Shown here: positions 1-4,949 of the stretch, one piece after another
Layout: the number at the start of each line of letters is the position of its first letter
Position numbering within the stretch: position 1 is the stretch's first letter
Source: Chloroflexota bacterium
GTDB taxonomy: Bacteria; Chloroflexota; Limnocylindria; QHBO01
NCBI GenBank assembly: GCA_013820865.1
Contig: JACDHU010000122.1
Coordinates: 1-5,968 of the forward strand
Direction of reading: 5' to 3'
Length of the DNA stretch: 5,968 nt
The notes under the pieces: generated by a model
Seen by the model: the letters and a program-made list of their open reading frames with translations, nothing else
Told to the model about the DNA's origin: nothing
The model's database searches: none
Made by a program: the position numbers and the translations under genes

Positions 1-1
1 T

Positions 2-595
2 CTGGTCCAGCTGGGCGCCCTGTTCATCGGTGGATTGATCATCTCGCTCGGCCTCATGCTCGGGTTCGAGCAGGCGGCCGGCGGCATCTACCTCCTGACG
101 CAGCTCGTGGCCGTCGTCCTCTTCGTCGTTCGCATCATGCCCCGCGCACTGCGCCGAGACTGGACGGCGTCTGATCCGATGCGCCACTTCGGCGCCGCCT
201 CGCTGTGGGCGGTCGTCGCCCTGCTGTTGTTCATGTATCTCGTCTTCACCTTCATCTCGGCTGGTGACCCCGATGAGCTGCCGTTCAATGTGCTCATCGC
301 CAGCGACCACGCGGTCTACATCGGCGTCATCACGAACATCATCCTCGGACTGCTGAGCGTGCTGGTGCTGCGCGGTGCTGCGGCGTGGATCGGCCACGTT
401 GTGTTCCTGGGCGTGAACCTGGGGCTGGTGGTGTTCGTCATCGGCCTGATCGTTGACACGGCCGAGATCAAGCGCATCGGCGCACCGGTCATGGGCGTGA
501 CGCTTCTCGTGGCTCTCGCGTTCCTCGCGGTCCGCGCCTGGTCATCCGCCCCGGATACCTCGGAGCTGGACGCCCCGGAGCCCGACTCCACCTGA
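2..595 (+). CDS. Multi-pass membrane protein, 5' end outside the window
   Basis: The reading frame is open from base 2 to the TGA at 593-595, giving 197 visible residues. The first in-frame start-like codon (TTG at 35) lies inside a hydrophobic helix that begins upstream, so the gene almost certainly starts before the window. About six hydrophobic segments are visible (numbered from base 2): roughly 1-22, 27-46, 65-85, 103-123, 129-151 and 162-180. The basic stretch around 44-52 (RIMPRALRR) suggests a cytoplasmic loop after the second segment. The last ~17 residues are acidic and Pro/Ser-rich, typical of a soluble tail. Histidines H62, H103 and H132 lie in or beside helices. That pattern, and motifs such as DHAVYIGVITN, recall heme-binding oxidase-like membrane proteins, but I do not recognise the family and make no functional claim. 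The 119-bp repeat starts 20 bases after the stop codon. Confidence 0.8.
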   Translation: MVQLGALFIGGLIISLGLMLGFEQAAGGIYLLTQLVAVVLFVVRIMPRALRRDWTASDPMRHFGAASLWAVVALLLFMYLVFTFISAGDPDELPFNVLIASDHAVYIGVITNIILGLLSVLVLRGAAAWIGHVVFLGVNLGLVVFVIGLIVDTAEIKRIGAPVMGVTLLVALAFLAVRAWSSAPDTSELDAPEPDST

Positions 596-615
596 GGCCT
601 CCGTTACGGGCTGCG

Positions 616-734
616 GTTGCACCCGGTGCGACCAAAGGCGAAGGAGCCGCCGCTCCACCGTCCCCTGTGTCACCCGGTGCAACCCAGGACGTCTGAGCCC
701 GCGTTCGTTCGGCATTGGTGTCGCCCGGTGCAAC
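616..734. repeat. 119-bp structured repeat, upstream copy
   Basis: Three 17-bp units sit at exactly 51-bp pitch: 616-632 (GTTGCACCCGGTGCGAC), 667-683 (GTGTCACCCGGTGCAAC) and 718-734 (GTGTCGCCCGGTGCAAC). They share the core CCCGGTGC. The first is a near-perfect palindrome (arms GTTGCACC/GGTGCGAC, one mismatch). The second and third resemble its reverse complement, so the block begins GTTGCAC and ends GTGCAAC, forming imperfect terminal inverted repeats. The two 34-bp spacers each hold a small inverted repeat: GGAGC-CGCC-GCTCC in the first, and GAGC-CCGC-GTTC (one G.T pair) in the second. The same block recurs downstream of the cyclase gene at 4463-4581 in the same orientation. It resembles REP/REPIN-like intergenic elements, but I do not recognise a named family. 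It could also help end transcription of the upstream gene, although no T-tract follows. Confidence 0.93.
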
Positions 735-741
735 CCGCAAC

Positions 742-782
742 CGGGTACGAGAGCGATTCCGGCCTTGCCAGCATCGGGTACG
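742..782. promoter_or_regulatory. Paired CGGGTACG direct repeats in the cyclase leader
   Basis: The 8-mer CGGGTACG occurs at 742-749 and again at 775-782, 33 bp apart or about three helical turns, in the 76 bp between the structured repeat and the start codon at 811. Its GTAC core is palindromic. This spacing on one DNA face would suit a dimeric regulator, but no known operator matches and chance is possible. The first copy also forms part of a small inverted repeat, ACCCG-CAAC-CGGGT at 733-746. I see no convincing -35/-10 pair here; TTGCCA at 765-770 has no good partner. Confidence 0.3.
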
Positions 783-796
783 CTCGGCTCAATCCC

Positions 797-803
797 ACGG
801 AGG
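797..803 (+). promoter_or_regulatory. Ribosome binding site for the cyclase-ATPase gene
   Basis: ACGGAGG at 797-803 lies 7 nt before the GTG at 811. It fixes this GTG as the start, because the encoded protein begins directly with the zinc ribbon (M-P-C-x-x-C), and a later start would lose the first cysteine pair. Confidence 0.8.
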
Positions 804-810
804 ATAAGGC

Positions 811-3800
811 GTGCCCTGCGCAGCGTGCGGAACCGAGAACCGGGCGGCGAGCAGATTCTGCGACAACTGCGGCGCGCCGCTGGAGGCGATCTGCCCGGCG
901 TGTGGCGCGCTGAATCGCTCCGACGCGCGTTTCTGCGCGAGCTGCGGCGCGACCCTCGGTGCTGCAACGCCGCAGGCAGCTCCCGCCGCGACGGCGGAGC
1001 GGCGCCTCGTCAGCGTCCTGTTCACCGACCTCGTCGGCTTCACGACCATCGCCGAGGACCGTGATCCCGAGGCGGTCCGCGAGCTGCTGTCGCGCTATTT
1101 CGACACCGCCACCGAGATCGTCCAGCTCCATGGAGGCACCGTGGAGAAGTTCATCGGCGATGCCGTCATGGCGGTCTGGGGTACACCCATAGCCCACGAG
1201 GACGATGCCGAGCGCGCGGTTCGCGCCGCCCTCGTGCTGGTCGACGCGGTGGCCGCGCTGCATCCCGGACTCCAGGCCCGCAGTGGCGTCCTGACCGGCG
1301 AGGTGGCCGTGACACTCGGCGCCACGAACCAGGGCATGGTCGCCGGCGACCTTGTGAACACCGCCGCACGCCTCCAGGGCGTTGCCGAGGCGGGGACCGT
1401 GCTCGTCGGTGAGACAACGAGGCGCGCCGCCGAGCGCGCGATCGTCTTCGAGCCGCTGGGCGACCAGTCGCTCAAGGGCAAGACGAGCCCCGTTCCGGCA
1501 TGGCGTGCGCTCCGCGTCGTCGCCCAGCGCGGCGGCCAGGGTCGGGCGGACGGCCTGGAGCCGCCCTTCGTCGGGCGCGACGAGGAGCTGCGCCAGCTCA
1601 AGGACGTGTTGCACGCCGTCGGTCGCGAGCGCCGTCCGCGCCTCGTGTCGATCACCGGGCCGGGCGGCATCGGCAAGAGCCGGCTGGTGTGGGAGCTGGA
1701 AAAGTACATCGACGGCGTGAGCGAGGACATCTACTGGCACCGCGGCCGTTCGCCGTCGTACGGGGAGGGCATCGCGTTCTGGGCGCTGGGCGAGATGGTC
1801 CGCCGTCGCGCACATCTCACCGAGGACGACGACGAGGCCACCACCCGCCAACGGATCGACGCGACGCTGGAGGAGCATGTGCCAGACGCGAGCGAACGCG
1901 AGCGCATCGGTCCGGCGCTGCTCACGCTTCTCGGGGTAGAGGAGGCTCCTGCCGGTGGTCGCGACACGCTCTTCCCGGCCTGGCGCCTCTTCTTCGAGCG
2001 GATCGCGGAGAAGGGAACGACCGTCCTGGCCTTCGAGGATCTCCAATGGGCCGATAGCGGCATGCTCGACTTCATCGACCATCTGCTCGACTGGTCGCGC
2101 GGACTGCCCATCATGGTGCTCACCCTGGCGCGCCCCGAGCTGTTCGACACCCGCCCCGACTGGGGCTCCGGCCGCCGTCACCTCACTGCGCTGGCGCTCG
2201 AGCCACTGACCGATGAGGCCGTGCGCCAGCTTCTCGAGGGCCTCGTGCCCGGCCTCCCCGCCGATGCGCTGGCCGCGATCGTCGGTCGCGCCGAGGGCAT
2301 TCCGCTGTACGCCGTCGAGATGGTGCGTGGCCTGCTTGCCGATGGCCTGATTGAGCGCGAAGGCGAGGCCTACGCAGTCGTCGGCGACCTCTCGCAGCTA
2401 CGCGTGCCGGACTCGCTCCGGTCGTTGATCGCCTCGCGACTCGATGCCCTCGAAGTGGCCGATCGGGGTCTGCTCCAGGACGCATCGGTTCTTGGCCAGG
2501 TATTCAGCGCCGAATCCCTGGCCGCCATCAGCGGCACCGATGTCGCCGCACTCGAGCCGCGCCTGCGGGATATGGTGCGACGCGAGCTGCTCGATGTGGA
2601 GACGGACCCCCGTTCGCCCGAGCGTGGGCAGTTCCGGTTCGTCCAATCGCTCATCCGCGAGGTGGCCTACGGCACCCTGGCCCGCCGCGACCGGCGAAGC
2701 CGTCACCTCGCGGTCGCGCGCCACTACGAGGCCATCGGCGACGAGGAGCTGGCCGGCGTGCTCTCTTCGCACTACTTGGCAGCTAGACAGGCATCCGAGG
2801 AGGGCGCAGAGGCCGATGCGCTCGCCGCGCAGGCTCGCCTCGCGCTTTCGGCAGCGGCGCAGCGCGCCGCGTCGCTCGGTGCGCCCGAGCAGGCGATCCG
2901 CCACCTCGAGCAGGCGCTCGAGATCACGACTGCCCCCAGCGACCGTGCCCCGCTGCTCGATCGGGCCGCGATCGCCGCCGCCGCGGCCTCAGTTTCCGAT
3001 GCCGAGCGCTACGCGCATGCCGCGGTGATGGCCTACCGTGAGATCGGGGACACGGAGGCAGAAACGGCGGCAACCGTGCGACTGGGCCGCATCCTGATCG
3101 ACGCCGCCGAGATCGTGCGCGCGATCGACGTCCTGGAGGGGGTCGTCCCGACGGCCGAGACGCTCGACGACCCGGACACACTGGCCCTCGCCATGGCGAA
3201 CCTGGCGCGGGCTCACATGCGGAGCGGTCATCGGGAGCAGGCAGTGGAGACCGCCGACCGCGCGCTGGTGATCGCCGAGCGGCGGAACCGGATCGACATC
3301 ATCGCCGAGGCGCTCGTGAACAAGGGCGCGGCGCTGGGCCAGCTCGGTCGGCGTCGCGAGTCCATCGCCCTCCATGCTGCGGCGCTCGAGCTCGGCATGG
3401 GGCTCGGCGACCGCGCCTTCGAGCTGCGCGCGCGCAATAACTACGCCACCGTCATCGGCGACGACGACCCTGTGCGAGCCAACGAGCTCATGCGGGAGGC
3501 CGCGGATGTGGCCCGCGACATCGGCGACCGCAGCATGTACACATGGCTTCTCGGCAACCTCGCCAACTGGGCAATGAACTCCGGAGATGGCTGGGACGAG
3601 ATCATAGCGGCACTCGATGAGGTGCTCGAGCGGGCGACCATGCCGTTGGATCGAGTGCGAACGTTGATCTTCCTGTCATTCCTGCGCGGTGAGCGCGGTG
3701 AGCGGATCGACGAGATTGTCGCGGAGCTTGTCGAGATCGCGAACGGCAGGCCCGATCCCGACATGGTGTTCTCGGCGCTGATGGCGCGGGCCCACGGGGC

Positions 3801-4317
3801 TTTGTGTGCCGGTGATCCGGATAGCGCGTACCGGCTCGCCATGGAGGCGCTCGCGCTCGACTCGCAGAACCCCGAGATTCCCGCCCGGGTCGCCCTCCGC
3901 GCCGCCGTCGTCCAGGGTGATCCCGAGCGCATCCGCGACTCCGCGCGACGCTTGAGCGATCTACTGGCGACCGGTGCCTGGTCGCTCGCCGACCAGCGAC
4001 ATGCCAACGCCGCGGTGATGGGGCTCGACGGGCGTAGGGCGGAGGCCGCCACCGAGCACCGCGCCGCCATCAATGTCTTCGAGGGGCTGGGGCAACGATT
4101 TGTAGCCGCCGTCACGACCACGGAAGCACTGATCCTTCTCTCAGACCGGCCTGAGCTGCGCGCCATGGCGGACACGGCCCGCGAAACGTTGACCCGGCTG
4201 GGGGCACGCGTCTGGCTCGAACGCCTGGACGCCGCTCTCGCCGCGGCCCTGCCCGCACCCGCGTCCGAGTCCGCGTCACTCTCCGCGCAGCTCATCTCTG
4301 ACCGGGGCAGTCCGTAA
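811..4317 (+). CDS. Zinc-ribbon / class III nucleotide cyclase / STAND ATPase / TPR-like protein
   Basis: 1168 residues, GTG start, TAA stop. Residues 3-45 form a double zinc ribbon with four CxxC knuckles (C3/C6, C17/C20, C28/C31, C42/C45). Residues ~64-232 are a class III cyclase domain: metal-binding D73 (FTDLVGFT) and D117 (EKFIGDAVMAVWG), base-contacting K113, and the transition-state pair N183/R187 (LVNTAARLQ). The second base-selecting position, seven before N183, is M176 rather than the usual Asp. Residues ~252-520 are a STAND/AAA ATPase: Walker A GPGGIGKS (283-290), Walker B with E409-D410 in FEDLQWAD, and a GxP-type motif at EGIPLY (495-500). A winged-helix-like segment follows (~530-600). 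Residues ~640-1145 are Ala/Leu-rich helices with TPR-like periodicity. No signal peptide or membrane helix is seen, so it is probably cytosolic. The family is known from Actinomycetota and Chloroflexota. The likely role is a ligand- or partner-gated switch, possibly making cAMP. The gene stands alone, flanked by repeats. Domain assignment is firm; the activity is inferred. Confidence 0.95.
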   Translation: MPCAACGTENRAASRFCDNCGAPLEAICPACGALNRSDARFCASCGATLGAATPQAAPAATAERRLVSVLFTDLVGFTTIAEDRDPEAVRELLSRYFDTATEIVQLHGGTVEKFIGDAVMAVWGTPIAHEDDAERAVRAALVLVDAVAALHPGLQARSGVLTGEVAVTLGATNQGMVAGDLVNTAARLQGVAEAGTVLVGETTRRAAERAIVFEPLGDQSLKGKTSPVPAWRALRVVAQRGGQGRADGLEPPFVGRDEELRQLKDVLHAVGRERRPRLVSITGPGGIGKSRLVWELEKYIDGVSEDIYWHRGRSPSYGEGIAFWALGEMVRRRAHLTEDDDEATTRQRIDATLEEHVPDASERERIGPALLTLLGVEEAPAGGRDTLFPAWRLFFERIAEKGTTVLAFEDLQWADSGMLDFIDHLLDWSRGLPIMVLTLARPELFDTRPDWGSGRRHLTALALEPLTDEAVRQLLEGLVPGLPADALAAIVGRAEGIPLYAVEMVRGLLADGLIEREGEAYAVVGDLSQLRVPDSLRSLIASRLDALEVADRGLLQDASVLGQVFSAESLAAISGTDVAALEPRLRDMVRRELLDVETDPRSPERGQFRFVQSLIREVAYGTLARRDRRSRHLAVARHYEAIGDEELAGVLSSHYLAARQASEEGAEADALAAQARLALSAAAQRAASLGAPEQAIRHLEQALEITTAPSDRAPLLDRAAIAAAAASVSDAERYAHAAVMAYREIGDTEAETAATVRLGRILIDAAEIVRAIDVLEGVVPTAETLDDPDTLALAMANLARAHMRSGHREQAVETADRALVIAERRNRIDIIAEALVNKGAALGQLGRRRESIALHAAALELGMGLGDRAFELRARNNYATVIGDDDPVRANELMREAADVARDIGDRSMYTWLLGNLANWAMNSGDGWDEIIAALDEVLERATMPLDRVRTLIFLSFLRGERGERIDEIVAELVEIANGRPDPDMVFSALMARAHGALCAGDPDSAYRLAMEALALDSQNPEIPARVALRAAVVQGDPERIRDSARRLSDLLATGAWSLADQRHANAAVMGLDGRRAEAATEHRAAINVFEGLGQRFVAAVTTTEALILLSDRPELRAMADTARETLTRLGARVWLERLDAALAAALPAPASESASLSAQLISDRGSP

Positions 4318-4403
4318 GACGCTCTGCCCGCGCCGCTTTCCACATCACTTCTTGGCCGATACGCCCGCCGGGCAGCAAGCCAGCGCCGGCCCCGTCCTCG
4401 GCG
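4318..4403. other. Short spacer after the cyclase gene, weak stem only
   Basis: No gene is visible. CTGCCCG (4324-4330) can pair with CGGGCAG (4369-4375), but the loop is 38 nt and no T-run follows, so I do not call a terminator. A tight GCCC-GCC-GGGC inverted repeat (4363-4373) overlaps the second arm, giving a possible alternative fold. Confidence 0.35.
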
Positions 4404-4420
4404 GTTGCACCCGGTGCGAC
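4404..4420. repeat. Solitary 17-bp palindrome of the structured repeat family
   Basis: GTTGCACCCGGTGCGAC is identical to the first unit of both 119-bp copies. It stands 59 bp, not 51, ahead of the next unit at 4463. The 42-bp spacer between them (4421-4462) looks like a diverged form of the first spacer: it keeps CGCCGCTCCAC and a GAGC...GCTC inverted repeat (4436-4448). The downstream array therefore has four units and the upstream array three. Confidence 0.85.
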
Positions 4421-4462
4421 CCACGCGCCCGGGATGAGCGCGCCGCTCCACTCGGCCGCCCT

Positions 4463-4581
4463 GTTGCACCCGGTGCGACCAAAGGCGAAGGAGCCGCCGC
4501 TCCACCGTCCCCTGTGTCATCCGGTGCAACCCACGCCGTGTGAGCTTGGGTTCGTTCGGTTTTAGTGTCGCCCGGTGCAAC
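4463..4581. repeat. 119-bp structured repeat, downstream copy
   Basis: Direct copy of 616-734 with the same length and no gaps; 109 of 119 positions are identical by eye. Units lie at 4463-4479, 4514-4530 and 4565-4581, again at 51-bp pitch. The first 57 bases, including all of spacer 1, are identical. One difference falls in the middle unit (CACCCGG to CATCCGG) and the other nine in spacer 2. Three of those nine fall in the 4-base loop of the spacer-2 inverted repeat (GAGC-TTGG-GTTC here, GAGC-CCGC-GTTC upstream), leaving its arms unchanged. The copies are 3847 bp apart and flank the cyclase gene. Confidence 0.93.
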
Positions 4582-4624
4582 TGGCAGCCAACTGGCGGGC
4601 TACAGGCAGCCAACAGGCGCCAAC
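4581..4624. repeat. Four 11-bp tandem units beginning CWGGC
   Basis: CTGGC or CAGGC recurs at 4581, 4592, 4603 and 4614, an exact 11-bp step. At the 22-bp level, CTGGCAGCCAACTGGCG (4581-4597) and CAGGCAGCCAACAGGCG (4603-4619) differ at two of 17 positions. The array starts on the last base of the 119-bp repeat. An 11-bp step places each unit on about the same DNA face, which is compatible with protein binding or intrinsic shape. No known site is recognised. Confidence 0.7.
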
Positions 4625-4658
4625 ACAGAAGCGCGCCACCATCAACCGGTCCCAACGC

Positions 4659-4710
4659 CCATCCACAGGTCCTCCACAGCGCAGCGGCACCTGTCCACAT
4701 CGACTACACA
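4659..4710 (+). promoter_or_regulatory. Phased cluster of DnaA-box-like sites
   Basis: Compared with the DnaA box TTATCCACA / TTGTCCACA, the region holds CCATCCACA (4659-4667), TCCTCCACA (4670-4678), CTGTCCACA (4691-4699, one mismatch to the TTGTCCACA form) and a weak GACTACACA (4702-4710). All share an orientation and start at offsets 0, 11, 32 and 43, close to whole helical turns. DnaA is known to regulate ribonucleotide reductase genes in some bacteria, and this cluster lies upstream of the nrdJ promoter. Only one site is a strong match, so this stays a hypothesis. Confidence 0.4.
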
Positions 4711-4735
4711 CTCGTCCCACGCCTGACAGGGCGTA

Positions 4736-4751
4736 CCACCGCATCTTGTGG
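4736..4751. promoter_or_regulatory. NrdR box 1 (distal)
   Basis: CCAC-CGCATCTT-GTGG has the 4+8+4 layout of the 16-bp NrdR box (consensus like ACAC-8-GTGT, AT-rich centre). It lies 33 bp upstream of a second box, about three helical turns, which is the usual tandem arrangement. NrdR is the ATP/dATP-sensing zinc-ribbon ATP-cone repressor of nrd genes, and nrdJ follows. Confidence 0.7.
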
Positions 4752-4768
4752 TGCACGACCCAAACTCC

Positions 4769-4784
4769 CTACCAGATATTGTGG
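4769..4784. promoter_or_regulatory. NrdR box 2 (proximal)
   Basis: CTAC-CAGATATT-GTGG has the same 4+8+4 layout and a more AT-rich centre (ATATT) than box 1. It ends 8 bp before the proposed -35 hexamer, so bound NrdR would sit at the upstream edge of RNA polymerase. Confidence 0.75.
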
Positions 4785-4792
4785 TTTGGGGC

Positions 4793-4821
4793 TTGACTCG
4801 ACTGTGGGGGCGTATTACAGT
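4793..4821 (+). promoter_or_regulatory. Sigma70-like promoter of nrdJ
   Basis: TTGACT (4793-4798; five of six to TTGACA) is followed after 17 bp by TACAGT (4816-4821; four of six to TATAAT). Transcription would begin near 4828, giving a leader of about 120 nt. A 5-bp inverted repeat, ACTGT (4801-4805) and ACAGT (4817-4821), spans the spacer and the -10 element and could be a further operator. Confidence 0.6.
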
Positions 4822-4838
4822 GATCGTCCTTGAAACAC

Positions 4839-4905
4839 GGCGCACAGCAAGGCGCCGGACCGGTCGGAGGGACCTGAGCAGCCGCCGCGGAAGAGACCAT
4901 CCGCG
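4839..4905 (+). other. Structured nrdJ leader with three small hairpins
   Basis: Three short perfect stems follow one another: GGCGC/GCGCC (4839-4843 with 4852-4856, 8-nt loop), GGTC/GACC (4862-4865 with 4871-4874, loop GGAGG) and CGCGGA/TCCGCG (4886-4891 with 4900-4905, 8-nt loop). The middle loop shows a Shine-Dalgarno-like GGAGG with no start codon close by. I looked for a cobalamin riboswitch, given the B12-dependent product, and saw no convincing B12 box. Short stems are common at this GC content, so a regulatory role is unproven. Confidence 0.35.
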
Positions 4906-4932
4906 CGCCTCTCCATCGGCCACGAGCATCGC

Positions 4933-4939
4933 AGAGGGA
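4933..4939 (+). promoter_or_regulatory. Ribosome binding site of nrdJ
   Basis: AGAGGGA at 4933-4939 lies 10 nt before the ATG at 4950, slightly long spacing. It supports this ATG over any downstream in-frame start, and so supports the low-complexity N-terminal tail being translated. Confidence 0.6.
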
Positions 4940-4949
4940 CGCATCCACC

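Noticed and set aside
616..734. CRISPR array
   Set aside because: There are regularly spaced units, but only three or four, they are imperfect palindromes rather than constant repeats, spacer 1 is identical in two separate loci, and there are no cas genes.
616..734. Integron attC site
   Set aside because: The block begins GTT and ends AAC, but the outer 7-mers (GTTGCAC, GTGCAAC) do not fit GTTRRRY / RYYYAAC, and no integrase is present in the window.
670..2181. Long minus-strand reading frame of 503 codons
   Set aside because: It lies antisense to the zinc-ribbon/cyclase/ATPase gene, whose + frame has recognisable motifs throughout. It has no family motifs of its own, and long antisense frames are expected at this GC content.
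4324..4375. Rho-independent terminator after the cyclase gene
   Set aside because: The 7-bp stem has a 38-nt loop and no following T-run.
4352..4543. Small + strand frame of 63 codons containing VAPGAT-type repeats
   Set aside because: It is made of the palindromic repeat, has no ribosome site, and the repeat copies show no protein-level conservation.
3441..4700. Minus-strand reading frame of 419 codons through the cyclase 3' end and the downstream repeat
   Set aside because: It is antisense to the TPR-like region and then crosses the structured repeat. Its similarity to another minus-strand frame near 542-967 comes only from the DNA repeat.
4659..4784. Chromosomal replication origin
   Set aside because: The DnaA-like sites are few and mostly weak, there is no AT-rich unwinding region, and no dnaA or dnaN is nearby. 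A promoter-regulatory role is simpler.
4828..4949. Cobalamin riboswitch in the nrdJ leader
   Set aside because: It would fit the B12-dependent enzyme, but I could not find the conserved B12 box or the multi-stem core, and the leader is shorter than typical for this riboswitch.
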